Shown: positions 54,678 through 64,000, numbered from the stretch's first letter. The stretch is 64,000 bases of DNA from Rhodohalobacter sp. 614A (GCF_021462415.1 NZ_JAKEDS010000001.1:1646273-1710272), one strand, 5' to 3'. Notes: generated by a model from the letters alone, not told the origin. Numbers and translations are program-made.

Positions 54678-55922
54678 TTATTCTGAGAGTACGGAATCAA
54701 AAAACAGTTCCATGTCATCCACGTAGTAAACACCGTACTTATTATAGGTTTCTACTGTTGAGTCATTCGGTTTCCAGTCGAAGAAAGCATGTCCGGCTCC
54801 TCCAACCTGTACGTACTCAACTCTCTGGCCTTTTTGGATGAGTGCATCCATATATTTTGTAACATTCTCATCAGAGATTAATGGATCCTGTGTACCTCTT
54901 GTCAGGTAGTGGGGGACAGGTCGGTCGCTTGCGTTTGGAATATTACTCAGGGGAGAAATCGCCTCAATAGCGGCGGCCGGTGCGTCAACCAGCCCAAGCA
55001 TTTGCCGGACATTCGGCATGTTAAATTCAAACACTCCATAACTTGGAGCCACTCCTTTAATGGCAGACATCATTTCTGATCGAACCTGGTCGGCCGATTT
55101 ATTTTCAGGCAAGTAGGTTGGCAGATATTCATATACTCCATCGCTTTCGCCAAATCCGCCATCGCCAATCATATGTGGCATTGTAGCTGCAGCAGCAGAG
55201 AGATGTCCCCCTGCACTATCGCCGGTCAGCAGAATTCGGGAAGCATCACCGCCATACTCACCGGCGTGTTCCATAATATGTGCAATGCCGCCAAAGACGT
55301 CTTCAATCAGGTTGAGCATGGTATTAGGTTGTTCATCACCATCAAGCTGACCCCTCCACCGGTAATCAATACTGGCTACTACATATTTTCCTCCTTGAGC
55401 CAATTGCCGTGCCATTCCCCGCATAATGTCTTCGTCATTTGACGTCCATCCGCCGCCGTGAATGATGATAATAATGGGGAGATTGTCTGCTCCGTCGGGT
55501 GAGTAAACATCATATTTTAGCGGTTTTACACCTGGCTGAGCAAAAACGACATCTGAAGTTACAGTGAATCCGTCCAGAAGAGATTGTTCAATAAAATAGG
55601 CGCCAACATTTTTATCTTCGTTTACGGTAACTTCGATGGAAGAAACGCGCGGGGTATCGTAAAACATGGCTCCCCACTGGCCTTGTGTGGAGTAATAAAC
55701 GGCATCCACGGCATACCCGGATTGAGGCGTTGCAGTGACGGTAACCACAGTGCCTTCTGCATATTTTCCATCAGCCGGAAGTGCAGGATTTAATGAAACA
55801 GATCCATGTGAAGATTCGTCAACAGTGATGGTATATGTGGATGTCTGGCTGAAGGCTCCGGATATCATCACAAGTGCAGAAAACAGTGTTGTGAGAATTA
55901 TTTTTTCATAAAAGATTTTCAT
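54678..55922 (-). CDS. Secreted alpha/beta hydrolase with N-terminal InlB-like repeat domain
   Basis: A 414-residue exported esterase-type enzyme. A signal peptide (about residues 1-26, ending AFSQ) is followed by a divergent InlB-type beta domain (about 30-110, TITVDESSHGSVSLNP ... GTVVTVTATPQSGY). The hydrolase domain carries HGGGW (oxyanion), GDSAGGH (nucleophile Ser), GTQDPL (Asp) and GAGHAF (His), a complete triad of the BD-FAE/carboxylesterase group. I choose the ATG at 55922; the ATG at 55964 adds 14 charged residues before the signal. It may be cell-wall or surface associated and act on acetylated polymers. Confidence 0.88.
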   Translation of the reverse strand: MKIFYEKIILTTLFSALVMISGAFSQTSTYTITVDESSHGSVSLNPALPADGKYAEGTVVTVTATPQSGYAVDAVYYSTQGQWGAMFYDTPRVSSIEVTVNEDKNVGAYFIEQSLLDGFTVTSDVVFAQPGVKPLKYDVYSPDGADNLPIIIIIHGGGWTSNDEDIMRGMARQLAQGGKYVVASIDYRWRGQLDGDEQPNTMLNLIEDVFGGIAHIMEHAGEYGGDASRILLTGDSAGGHLSAAAATMPHMIGDGGFGESDGVYEYLPTYLPENKSADQVRSEMMSAIKGVAPSYGVFEFNMPNVRQMLGLVDAPAAAIEAISPLSNIPNASDRPVPHYLTRGTQDPLISDENVTKYMDALIQKGQRVEYVQVGGAGHAFFDWKPNDSTVETYNKYGVYYVDDMELFFDSVLSE

Positions 55923-56135
55923 TTTTTGGTTGACATCTTTAAAGCTTTTTGAATGGTAAAACATACCATTGCCATTTCATTGTTTCAATTTAAAACATTA
56001 GTTAATTCTTTTTAACTTGCGAGGAATTTGCAACATTATTTTACAATGAATTGATTCATTATTCAGAACTATGTCTTAACTTTATTCGTTTTCGGACATT
56101 ATTAAGACAAATCAAAGGCACACAGGTACATTTTT

Positions 56136-57215
56136 TTGAAGAGAATAGTTACAATTATCATCATTCTTTTGGTTATAGGTGGTTTATCCTATCCCAAAGT
56201 AAAACCCTTATTCAGTTCAACCGGAGAGGATCAGGCAGCCGGAAATCCTCAAACCACTGGCATTCTGGAAGTTCAGGCGGTAGAAGTTGGATATGAAACT
56301 ATTGAAGATGAAATTTATTCCAGCGGAACCATCCAGGCAAACGAAGTAGTAGAACTTAGTGCAGAAGCTTCCGGAATTGTTACGGATATTTATTTGGAAG
56401 AAGGCCGCGAAGTTGAAGCCGGAGATTTACTGCTTAAAATTAATGACAGTGAACTTCAGGCACAGAAGCAAAGAGCGGAATTTCGCTTAAATCTTGCCGA
56501 ACAGCGAGAAGATCGCCAGGGGCGGTTGCTTGAACGAGGTGGTATCAGCCAGGAAGATTACGATGCAACCCTCAATGAGGTAAACGTTCTTCGGTCTGAA
56601 GTTCAACTGATTAACGCCCAGATTGAGAAGACTGAAATTCACGCACCGTTTTCCGGGATAGTGGGCTTGAAGTATGTTAGCGTTGGATCTTACATCGGGC
56701 CCAATACACGCATTGCCTCCTTGCAGGAAGTTGACCCGATTAAGATCGATTTCTCTGTTCCGGAAAGATATATTTCGAGGGTAACAGTCGGTGATAAAAT
56801 TAATTTTGCCGTTCAGGGAGTGGATTCCACGTTTACCGGAGAGGTATATGCCATCGAGCCCCGAATCAATACCGACACTCGAACGTTGCAAATACGTGCT
56901 GTCAGCGATAATTCCGGTCAGTTACTTTATCCCGGTGCATTTGCAAATATTACGTTGATTCTGGATGAAATTGACGATGCGCTAATGGTTCCGACAATTT
57001 CCATTATCCCCGCACTCGATTCACAAAAAGTATTCATAGTTCGAGATGGTGTGGTTTCCGAGCAGGCCATCCGGACAGGAATAAGAAACAGCGAAAAAGT
57101 TCAGGTTGTAGAGGGAATCCAGCCTGGCGATGTTGTTTTGACTACAGGGTTATTGCAGGTAAGACCCGGAATGGAAGTGAATGTCACAGAACTTTCTAAA
57201 TCCACTGAAATATGA
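56136..57215 (+). CDS. RND efflux periplasmic adaptor (HlyD/MFP family)
   Basis: A 359-residue periplasmic adaptor with an N-terminal membrane anchor (about residues 4-20). It has the lipoyl-type hairpin (ASGIVTDIYLEEGREVEAGD ~ 73-92), a coiled-coil hairpin (about 110-160), and the barrel and membrane-proximal domains with the VPERYISRVTVGDK segment. It bridges the RND pump and the TolC-type exit duct. The start is a TTG at 56136 with an AGG about 10 bases upstream; no ATG alternative fits. It overlaps the pump gene by 4 bases. Confidence 0.92.
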   Translation: MKRIVTIIIILLVIGGLSYPKVKPLFSSTGEDQAAGNPQTTGILEVQAVEVGYETIEDEIYSSGTIQANEVVELSAEASGIVTDIYLEEGREVEAGDLLLKINDSELQAQKQRAEFRLNLAEQREDRQGRLLERGGISQEDYDATLNEVNVLRSEVQLINAQIEKTEIHAPFSGIVGLKYVSVGSYIGPNTRIASLQEVDPIKIDFSVPERYISRVTVGDKINFAVQGVDSTFTGEVYAIEPRINTDTRTLQIRAVSDNSGQLLYPGAFANITLILDEIDDALMVPTISIIPALDSQKVFIVRDGVVSEQAIRTGIRNSEKVQVVEGIQPGDVVLTTGLLQVRPGMEVNVTELSKSTEI

Positions 57216-60200
57216 GCTTATCCTCTCTAAGTATTCGCCGTCCGGTTCTGGCTTCGGTGATGTCTATTGTTGTTATTTTGTTTGGGGTGATTTCTTTCTT
57301 CTATCTTGGAGTGAGAGAATATCCCTCCGTTGATCCGCCTGTAGTAACCGTTTCGAGCAGTTACGTGGGCGCAAACGCCGATGTAATTGAATCCCAGATC
57401 ACCGAGCCGCTTGAAGAGTCGATCAACGGTATCGCGGGAATTCGAACACTTACATCAGTAAGCCGTGAAGGGCGAAGTACAATTACAGTTGAATTTGATC
57501 TGGAAGTGGACCTCGAAACAGCTGCGAATGATGTTCGCGACAGGGTTTCACGTGCACAAGGTCAGTTGCCGCCTGATGCCGATCCACCTACGGTAACCAA
57601 GGCCGATGCCGATGTAACTCCCATTGTGTTTTTAAATGTGAATACCGATCGAAGGGATCTGCTGGATCTTACAGCCATTGCGGATAATATCTTCAAAGAG
57701 CAACTCCAGACGATTCCGGGCGTTAGTGAAATCAGGATTTGGGGCGATAAAGAGTATGCCATGCGTTTATGGATGGATCCACTGAAACTGGCCGCTTATG
57801 GAGTAACTCCGCTGGACGTTCAGGATGCACTAATGAGGGAAAATGTGGAATTGCCATCCGGACGGATTGAAGGGATGACAACCGAGCTTTCCGTACGAAC
57901 CATGGGGCGTCTGAGTTCAGCTGATGAGTTTAACAACTTGATCATCCGTGAAGAAGACGGCCGCAAAGTTCGATTCCGCGATATTGGTCAGGCCGAGCTT
58001 GGGGCCCTGAATGAACGAACCGTTCTGAAACGAAATGGAGTGCCGATGGTTGGTGTTGTAGCTATGCCTCAACCCGGATCAAACCAGCTGGATATTGCCG
58101 AGGAATTCTTTGCGCGTGTAGAACGAATCCAGCAGGAACTTCCCGAAGATATTAATATTGCTGTTGGCTTTGATACAAGCGAATACATTCAGCAGTCCGT
58201 TGATGAAGTTGAACAGACCATTTTTCTTGCACTTGCACTTGTGGTAGCTATCATTTTTCTCTTTTTGAGGGATTGGCGTACCACACTTATACCGATTGTG
58301 GTTATTCCGATATCATTGATTGGAGCCTTCTTCGTGATGTATGTGGCCGGCTTTTCCATCAACGTACTGACAATGCTGGCTATCGTACTTGCTATTGGCC
58401 TTGTGGTGGATGATGCAATTGTAGTGCTCGAAAATATTTACTCAAAGATGGAACAGGGGCTGCCTACAATGGAGGCTGGAATTCTTGGTTCCAAGGAAAT
58501 TTTCTTTGCCGTTATTGCAACATCGCTGGCCTTGGTTTCTGTATTTCTTCCCATTCTTTTTCTTGGCGGAACAACCGGTCGTTTATTCAGGGAATTTGGA
58601 GTGGTAATTGCCGGTGCCGTTATTATTTCTTCATTTGTGGCACTGACACTTACACCGATGTTGGCTACCAAAATTTTATCGCAGGGAGCGAAGAAAAATC
58701 GGTTCTACAACATGACCGAGCCTTTCTTTGTGAGAATGAATAACGCTTATAAAAATTCTTTGGAATCGTTTATGAAGCACCGATGGGTTGCATTCCTTAT
58801 TCTTGCTGCCACATTCGGTTTTATTGCAATTTTTTATTCAACCATTCCCAAAGAACTTGCACCGCTTGAAGACCGTGGCCAATTACGAATATTTGCCACC
58901 GCTCCGGAAGGTGCCTCTTTTGAATACATGGATAACTATGTAGATCGTATGATCGATGCGATTGAGGAGAATGTCCCCGAGCTTGCTTCCATCAATACGG
59001 TAACTTCACCCGGATTCGGAGCTTCATCATCCGTAAACTCGGCATTTGGTTTCTTGACATTGGTTGACAAGAGTGAACGCGAACGTTCTCAACAAGAGAT
59101 TGCAGATCATATGTCCACCGTTCTGGCAGATCTTTCAGGAGCGCAAACATTTGTATCTCAGCCGCAATCAATTGGTAACCGTCGAGGGGGATTGCCTGTT
59201 CAGTACGTACTTCAGGCCCAAAATATTGAGCAGCTGGAGGAGGTGATTCCGGAATTTGTACAGGCGGCCAACAATCACCCGGCATTCAACTTTGCTGAAG
59301 TGGATTTGAAATTCAATCAGCCCGAAGTTCAGTTAAATATTGACCGTGACCGGGCAAGAGTTTTGGGGGTTTCCGTTCGCGATATCGCCAGAACATTACA
59401 ACTTTCTTTATCAGGAAGCCGGTTTGGCTATTTTATCATTGATGGAAAACAGTACGAAGTGATTGGTCAGATGGAACGCCAATACAGAAATGAGCCGATT
59501 GATTTACGAACAATTTCTGTAAGAAGTGCTTCCGGCCAGCAAATTCAGTTGGATAATCTCGTTTCTCTGAAAGAGACCAGTGCGCCGCCTCAACTGTATC
59601 GCTTTAACCGGTTTAAATCAGCAACGATTTCTGCCTCTCTGGCACCAGGTTATACGCTTGGTGATGGCATTGACGCAATGAATGAAATTAGCGAAGAAGT
59701 GCTGCCAGGTACGTTTATTACGGATTTAAGCGGTCCCTCCAGGGATTTTGCTGAAAGCGCCGCAAGCCTGAACTTTATTTTTGGTCTTGCCCTGGTGCTG
59801 ATTTACCTGGTATTGGCCGCACAATTCGAAAGCTTCAGGGATCCCTTTATTATCCTGTTTACTGTGCCATTGGCCATTTTTGGGACCTTGTTATCCCTTT
59901 GGTATTTCGATCAAACCCTGAACATTTTTAGCCAGATTGGTGCCATTATGTTGATCGGTTTGATTGCTAAAAATGGTATTCTGATTATCGAATTTGCCAA
60001 TCAGCGGCAAGAGCAAGGCATGGGGGTTATGGAAGCTATTCTGGATGCATCAGCCGTTCGTTTTCGACCTATCTTGATGACATCCATTTCAACCATCCTG
60101 GGTATTCTTCCAATTGCACTGGCTTTGGGCGCCGGTGCGGAAAGCCGAACGTCAATGGGTATTGCGGTTATCGGTGGACTTCTGATTGGTAGTTTCCTTA

Positions 60201-60313
60201 CGCTTTACGTAATTCCTGCTATTTACAGTTATTTCGCTTCAGAAAAATCGGACAATCAGGAAATCATAGAAAAAGCTAATAAAGCCGAAAAAATGGAGCC
60301 GGCGTCAGTATGA
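57212..60313 (+). CDS. RND-family multidrug efflux pump (AcrB/MexB-like, HAE1)
   Basis: A 1033-residue inner-membrane proton-driven pump with twelve membrane helices and two large periplasmic loops. The proton-relay aspartates are in GLVVDDAIVV (TM4), and the paired lysine in LIGLIAKNGILI (TM10). N-terminal SLSIRRPVLASVMSI is characteristic. The substrate is unknown, but it is of the HAE1 drug/hydrophobe type rather than a metal pump. It is translationally coupled to the adaptor gene and to the downstream TolC-like gene by 4-base overlaps, making a complete tripartite operon. Confidence 0.95.
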   Translation: MSLSSLSIRRPVLASVMSIVVILFGVISFFYLGVREYPSVDPPVVTVSSSYVGANADVIESQITEPLEESINGIAGIRTLTSVSREGRSTITVEFDLEVDLETAANDVRDRVSRAQGQLPPDADPPTVTKADADVTPIVFLNVNTDRRDLLDLTAIADNIFKEQLQTIPGVSEIRIWGDKEYAMRLWMDPLKLAAYGVTPLDVQDALMRENVELPSGRIEGMTTELSVRTMGRLSSADEFNNLIIREEDGRKVRFRDIGQAELGALNERTVLKRNGVPMVGVVAMPQPGSNQLDIAEEFFARVERIQQELPEDINIAVGFDTSEYIQQSVDEVEQTIFLALALVVAIIFLFLRDWRTTLIPIVVIPISLIGAFFVMYVAGFSINVLTMLAIVLAIGLVVDDAIVVLENIYSKMEQGLPTMEAGILGSKEIFFAVIATSLALVSVFLPILFLGGTTGRLFREFGVVIAGAVIISSFVALTLTPMLATKILSQGAKKNRFYNMTEPFFVRMNNAYKNSLESFMKHRWVAFLILAATFGFIAIFYSTIPKELAPLEDRGQLRIFATAPEGASFEYMDNYVDRMIDAIEENVPELASINTVTSPGFGASSSVNSAFGFLTLVDKSERERSQQEIADHMSTVLADLSGAQTFVSQPQSIGNRRGGLPVQYVLQAQNIEQLEEVIPEFVQAANNHPAFNFAEVDLKFNQPEVQLNIDRDRARVLGVSVRDIARTLQLSLSGSRFGYFIIDGKQYEVIGQMERQYRNEPIDLRTISVRSASGQQIQLDNLVSLKETSAPPQLYRFNRFKSATISASLAPGYTLGDGIDAMNEISEEVLPGTFITDLSGPSRDFAESAASLNFIFGLALVLIYLVLAAQFESFRDPFIILFTVPLAIFGTLLSLWYFDQTLNIFSQIGAIMLIGLIAKNGILIIEFANQRQEQGMGVMEAILDASAVRFRPILMTSISTILGILPIALALGAGAESRTSMGIAVIGGLLIGSFLTLYVIPAIYSYFASEKSDNQEIIEKANKAEKMEPASV

Positions 60314-61638
60314 GTTTTAGAGTAACAGGTAAATTTGTAATTGTATTTTTTATCATTTTTTGGGGCAGCTCAACTGCTACTGCGCAGGAATTACTAACTC
60401 TGGATGAAGCTATAGCTATAGGTTTGGAAAACAATTATGGCATACAAATATCCAGAAATGAGGTAGAGCAGGCAGAGAATAATCACTCGCTGGGAAATGC
60501 CGGGTTTCTTCCCGCTCTCAATGCAACAGCTTCAAGAACAGAGAGTGTTGAAGACAGCGAATTTCAGGCCGGTGGAGAATCAAGAATAACCGACGGCGCA
60601 GAAAGCAGCACTACAAACGCCGGTATAAATCTCGATTGGACAGTTTTTGACGGCCTGCGAATGTTCTCATCATACAATCGTTTGGGAGAACTGCGCAACC
60701 TCAGTGAAATGCAGCTCGATTTAGACCAGGAATTTCTGGTGACCAATATTTCATTCACTTATTTCAATATTATTCGCATCAGCGAGCAGTTGAAAATTCT
60801 GGAAAATAATATTGAAGTGACCGAAGAAAGGATTGAAATCGAAGAAACCAAAGTAGATCTGGGCTCAGGTTCTGAATACGATCTTCTACAGGCACGTTCT
60901 GATTTGAGTGAAGACCGTGCCGCCTATCTTCGGGAAGCAAATATGCTTACCGAAGCTAAAATTAATTTAAATGAACTTCTCGGCCGAACCCCGGGAGAGG
61001 AATTCCAGGTTGCAAGTGATATTTCAGTAAATCGTTCACTGGCAAGAGAACAACTCTTTCAGAATTTAATTGAAGGGAATACCGAGCTCGCCATTGCCAG
61101 AACCCAAGAAGATATTTCTGAACTTGAGTTACGCGAAATCCGTGGAGAACGGTTTCCGGAAATATCACTGACCTCCGGGTATACATACAGCCGAAATGAA
61201 AGCGGCGGTGGGTTTTTCAGTTTTAACGAAAGTGTAGGGTTTTCTTACGGTCTGACTGCCCGAGTACCCATCTTTGATGGATTTAATCTCAACCGTCGTA
61301 TCCAGAACGCAAAGATTAACCAAAGAAACGCACAAATCAGCAGAGAACAGGAAAGGCTGCGAATAGAATCTAATTTTGAGAGCACATTTCGTGCATATAC
61401 AAACGCAATTGAGCTGGTAGATTTGGAGGAAGATAACTACCAAAATGCTGAACGTACGCTCGATATTGCGCTGGAACGGTTCCGTCTGGGAAGCATCAGT
61501 TCGCTCGAATTCAGGGAAGCTCAGACGACTTTCCTGGAAGCCGAAAACAGGCTGATTAATGCCAAATACGAAGCTAAAATAGCCGAGACAGAATTGCTTC
61601 AGTTAAGTGGCAATATTGACGCTCTGGTCGTACGGTAA
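60310..61638 (+). CDS. TolC-family outer-membrane efflux protein
   Basis: A 442-residue outer-membrane channel. The signal peptide (about residues 1-26, ending ATAQE) and repeated helical duplications (LTLDEAIAIGLENNYGIQISRNE at the start and FESTFRAYTNAIELVDLEEDNYQNAERTLD later) fit TolC-type trimers. It overlaps the RND pump stop by 4 bases. Together with the adaptor and pump it would span the envelope to expel small molecules. It converges on the RsbW-like gene with only a 7-base gap. Confidence 0.92.
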   Translation: MSFRVTGKFVIVFFIIFWGSSTATAQELLTLDEAIAIGLENNYGIQISRNEVEQAENNHSLGNAGFLPALNATASRTESVEDSEFQAGGESRITDGAESSTTNAGINLDWTVFDGLRMFSSYNRLGELRNLSEMQLDLDQEFLVTNISFTYFNIIRISEQLKILENNIEVTEERIEIEETKVDLGSGSEYDLLQARSDLSEDRAAYLREANMLTEAKINLNELLGRTPGEEFQVASDISVNRSLAREQLFQNLIEGNTELAIARTQEDISELELREIRGERFPEISLTSGYTYSRNESGGGFFSFNESVGFSYGLTARVPIFDGFNLNRRIQNAKINQRNAQISREQERLRIESNFESTFRAYTNAIELVDLEEDNYQNAERTLDIALERFRLGSISSLEFREAQTTFLEAENRLINAKYEAKIAETELLQLSGNIDALVVR

Positions 61639-61645
61639 AAAGAAA

Positions 61646-62050
61646 TTATCTGCTTAGAGAGAATCTGATTTTAGTACCGTCCTCAAGATAGTCCATCGAA
61701 TCAGAAATCTCCCGGATCAGAAAAATACCGCGGCCGCTATCACGTAGTAAATTTTCCTCTTTGAGTGGATTTTTTGTAGTCTTTGGATTAAATCCTTTTC
61801 CCTGATCTTTAACAGTGGAAATAATTTTTTCTGAGTTTACGTGGACCTCAACCTCAACTTTTTTTGATTCGTCAAGTTTGTTGCCATGCACAATGGCGTT
61901 TGTGACAGCTTCGCTGAGCAAAAGCATGAGGTTGCCAGTAGCGTCTTCTTCTAATTGACTCTTTTCCTGAATTTCCGTTACAAAATCCGGAACTTTTTCC
62001 GACTCTTCATAAGTCGAATTCAGTGAGAGCCGAAAAATCTGTTTCGACAT
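61646..62050 (-). CDS. RsbW-like ATP-binding protein (serine kinase/anti-sigma type)
   Basis: A 134-residue HATPase_c_2 protein resembling the anti-sigma kinases RsbW and SpoIIAB. Motifs are SEAVTNAIVHGN (N box), DQGKGF (G1) and SGRGIFLI (G2). In known systems it binds a sigma factor and phosphorylates an STAS-domain antagonist. No partner gene is nearby. I use ATG 62050; the longer TTG reading from 62065 adds five residues. It lies 24 bases downstream of gdhA on the same strand, so they may share a transcript. Confidence 0.9.
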   Translation of the reverse strand: MSKQIFRLSLNSTYEESEKVPDFVTEIQEKSQLEEDATGNLMLLLSEAVTNAIVHGNKLDESKKVEVEVHVNSEKIISTVKDQGKGFNPKTTKNPLKEENLLRDSGRGIFLIREISDSMDYLEDGTKIRFSLSR

Positions 62051-62074
62051 ATCGCCGTATTTCAAAGTGTTATG

Positions 62075-63382
62075 TTAAGCGTATATACCACGCATTTTCA
62101 ATGTTGTTGCAACTCTGTCTATTGCATAAACATAAGCAGCTTGGCGTAAAGTTATTCTAAAATCTTCACTTACGCCATAAACATTATCAAAAGCATTTCG
62201 CATCATACGATTTAAACGTCTGTTTACACGTTCTTCGGTCCAAAAATAACCCTGTCGGTCCTGAACCCATTCAAAATAGGAAACCGTAACACCACCGGCG
62301 TTTGCAAGAATATCAGGAATTACCATAATCCCCTTTTCTTCAAGCACGGCATCTGCGTTAGCAGTAACAGGGCCATTCGCTCCTTCAGATATTATTTTCG
62401 CTTTAATGTTCCCCGCATTATGTCGATTGATCTGGTCTTCCTTAGCGGCTGGAATTAGTACGTCACATTCAATTTCAAGGAGTTCTTCATTGGAAATCGG
62501 TTCAGCTCCCGGGAAGCCCTCAAGCGTATTATTATTCTTTTTAGAGAATCGAATGGCTTCCGGGATGTCAATTCCACTCTTGTTGTAATAACCACCTGAA
62601 ATGTCGCTAATAGCAATAATGCTTGCGCCCTGTTCGTACATAAGTTGTGCGGAAACGGATCCCACATTTCCGAACCCCTGAACGGCTACCGTAACTTTAT
62701 TGGGCATCATTCCAAGCTTATTCAGCCCTGCAAGAGTAACGGTCACTACACCTCGTCCTGTGGCTTCTTTGCGTCCCTGTGAGCCTCCAAGGATAATTGG
62801 CTTACCGGTTACAACTGCTGTCTCTGTGCGTTTGGCGTTCATGCTGTAGGTATCCATAATCCACGCCATAATTTGCTCATTGGTATTCATATCAGGCGCG
62901 GGAATATCTTTATTCGGGCCAAAGATATCGAGCATATTGGAGGTATATCGCCGGGTAAGACGTTCAAGCTCGGTCCGCGACAGTTCTTTGGGATTACACC
63001 GGACGCCGCCTTTGGCTCCTCCAAAAGGAACATTTACAACGGCACATTTCCATGTCATCCAAGAGGCAAGGGCTTTAACCTCATCCAGATTTACATCGGG
63101 CGCATAACGTATTCCGCCTTTCGATGGACCTAATACATTGTCATGGATGACACGATATCCTTCAAAAACTTCAATCCTGCCATCATCCATAATGATAGGA
63201 ATGGAGACAATAACCTGTTTTACAGGACTTGCCAGGTACTGAAACATACCCTCGTCAAGTTCAAGAACTTCCGCTGCAAAACGGAAACGTTCCATCATGG
63301 ATTCAAAGGGGGATTCTGTGTTTAATTTGGGTCCGGGTTCTTTATAGTAAGAAGAGCTGTAGTTACCTTTGCTGGTTGTCAT
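62075..63382 (-). CDS. gdhA: Glutamate dehydrogenase (Glu/Leu/Phe/Val dehydrogenase family)
   Basis: A 435-residue cytosolic enzyme that interconverts glutamate and 2-oxoglutarate + ammonia. The substrate-binding lysine motif PFGGAKGGVRC, the catalytic-lysine region ALASWMTWKCAVV and the Rossmann motif VQGFGNVGS are present; coenzyme choice cannot be decided by eye. Length suits the hexameric ~48-kDa class. It is followed by an RsbW-like kinase gene in the same direction, and its upstream 352-base region separates it from the HNH gene. Confidence 0.95.
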   Translation of the reverse strand: MTTSKGNYSSSYYKEPGPKLNTESPFESMMERFRFAAEVLELDEGMFQYLASPVKQVIVSIPIIMDDGRIEVFEGYRVIHDNVLGPSKGGIRYAPDVNLDEVKALASWMTWKCAVVNVPFGGAKGGVRCNPKELSRTELERLTRRYTSNMLDIFGPNKDIPAPDMNTNEQIMAWIMDTYSMNAKRTETAVVTGKPIILGGSQGRKEATGRGVVTVTLAGLNKLGMMPNKVTVAVQGFGNVGSVSAQLMYEQGASIIAISDISGGYYNKSGIDIPEAIRFSKKNNNTLEGFPGAEPISNEELLEIECDVLIPAAKEDQINRHNAGNIKAKIISEGANGPVTANADAVLEEKGIMVIPDILANAGGVTVSYFEWVQDRQGYFWTEERVNRRLNRMMRNAFDNVYGVSEDFRITLRQAAYVYAIDRVATTLKMRGIYA

Positions 63383-63734
63383 AAATAGTTATGGAAGCGC
63401 TTGTTTGATTTTAAATAGACGAAAATAGTCATTTTCATCAGGTAAAATACTGGCTTTTTATCCAAGGAGAAACTCTTTTTTGAGTTAATTTTTCCCTCAT
63501 TTTTTCCAAAAAAAGATCGGAAAGAATTGTTTTATATGGCTGTTAAGAAAGGTGATTGTCTGTTAAGATTTTATGACCAACCATTTAAATCCAAAGTGTG
63601 TGCGTTTCGCGTATAGGTAAGAATGATTAAAAAGAATTTTCAGTTGAAATTTTGAACAAAATAAGCCATACTATTTAGGCTTTAGATTCATTTTATGCAA
63701 TATATCTTCTACATGTATCGCTAATACTTAACCC
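63383..63734. other. 352-base A+T-rich divergent intergenic region
   Basis: This stretch separates gdhA (minus) and the HNH gene (plus). I see no coding frame or RNA gene. On the minus strand a TATTTTCG resembles the local -10 motif near 63420. On the plus strand TTGAAA (63644 area) and TACTAT lie about 19 bases apart, a possible promoter of the HNH gene. A small AAGCC/GGCTT stem overlaps that site. Confidence 0.5.
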
Positions 63735-64000
63735 ATGGATTCCGACGTACTTGTTCTAAATCAGGATTACCAACCCATCAGCATCTGTTCCGTACAACGC
63801 TCTGTGAAATTGGTATTCCTTGAAAAGGCAGAACTCCTTCATGACGATCCGGAAAAAGTTATCCGAACGGTAGATGACGAGTATTCTTACCCTTCAGTCA
63901 TCCGTCTTAGAAGATATATTCGGCTTCCATATGCAAAAATTGTACTGTCTCGCAGAAATGTGATGAAGAGAGACAGGCATACCTGCCAGTACTGTGGTAC
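63735..64000 (+). CDS. HNH endonuclease family protein (cut by window edge)
   Basis: The first ~88 residues of an HNH-type nuclease. It starts MDSDVLVLNQDYQPISICSV, a typical opening of these chromosomal HNH proteins, and continues through ...RRNVMKRDRHTCQYCGT, where CxxC opens the zinc/HNH module. The catalytic His-Asn-His part lies beyond base 64000. No restriction or phage genes are nearby, and this type is common as a stand-alone gene in Bacteroidota, so a house-cleaning or unknown role is more likely than defence. Confidence 0.85.
   Translation, partial: MDSDVLVLNQDYQPISICSVQRSVKLVFLEKAELLHDDPEKVIRTVDDEYSYPSVIRLRRYIRLPYAKIVLSRRNVMKRDRHTCQYCG

Noticed and set aside
63735-64000. HNH nuclease as part of a restriction or defence system
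   Set aside because: The visible part is of the common stand-alone type, and its neighbours are housekeeping genes.

Overview
The window looks like chromosomal DNA of a marine or halophilic member of the Balneolota/Rhodothermota branch of the Bacteroidota group. This is inferred from a SusC/SusD pair with an ECF sigma/FecR relay, GTP-type PEPCK, methylmalonyl-CoA epimerase, a DnaE carrying an N-terminal exonuclease, acidic housekeeping proteins, few Shine-Dalgarno sequences and TAnnTTT-type -10 elements. No 16S rRNA is present, so the genus is not fixed. There is no phage, insertion sequence, integron or CRISPR array; the window is mostly core genome.

Layout. 1-5.9 kb: a minus-strand run of lipid kinase (cut by the left edge), DsbA-like protein, Kef-type antiporter, two orphan envelope proteins and an MhqD/MhqO-like pair, possibly an electrophile or quinone defence neighbourhood. 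6-10.5 kb: GTP-PEPCK, an M48 CAAX-type protease, an enoyl-CoA hydratase-family protein and CutA. 10.7-14.2 kb: tRNA-Leu(UAG) followed at once by tig-clpP-clpX. 14.3-19.7 kb: an orphan histidine kinase tail-to-tail with an ECF sigma factor, then the packed set aroC-TPR-LysM/RlpA-CPBP protease. 20-24.3 kb: MlaE-MlaF-MlaD lipid transport and a PpiD/SurA-like periplasmic chaperone. 24.4-27.7 kb: ribD-ribE, methylmalonyl-CoA epimerase, and a nitrilase whose start codon directly follows 11 perfect copies of a 7-base repeat.

27.7-32.9 kb: metabolic and hydrolase genes (lipoprotein, ketopantoate reductase family, beta-lactamase family, Gfo/Idh/MocA, two-domain VOC protein). 33-39.8 kb: a complete cell-surface signalling and uptake locus (ECF sigma, FecR, STN-bearing SusC, SusD) ending in a strong terminator. 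39.9-43.5 kb: ATP-dependent DNA ligase, a YlmA/PhrA-type soluble ABC ATPase and an MBL-fold ligase-associated exonuclease. 43.6-49.8 kb: membrane protein, TerC-family protein, OxyR with both redox cysteines, acylphosphatase, 2',3'-cyclic phosphodiesterase, a lipoprotein and an alpha/beta hydrolase. 49.9-54.6 kb: exonuclease-DnaE fusion and thioredoxin. 54.7-61.6 kb: a secreted esterase and an RND efflux operon with translationally coupled genes. 61.6-64 kb: an RsbW-like kinase, glutamate dehydrogenase and an HNH endonuclease cut by the right edge.

Two kinds of dispersed imperfect palindrome lie in the gaps between genes: arms like CGTCAGTTTGAG (four places) and arms like GTCATTGCGAG (two places, one decayed). 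Nothing here is clearly a new defence or mobile system. The best leads are the ligase/ABC/exonuclease set, the heptamer array at the nitrilase start, the electrophile-defence-like cluster and the dispersed palindromes.
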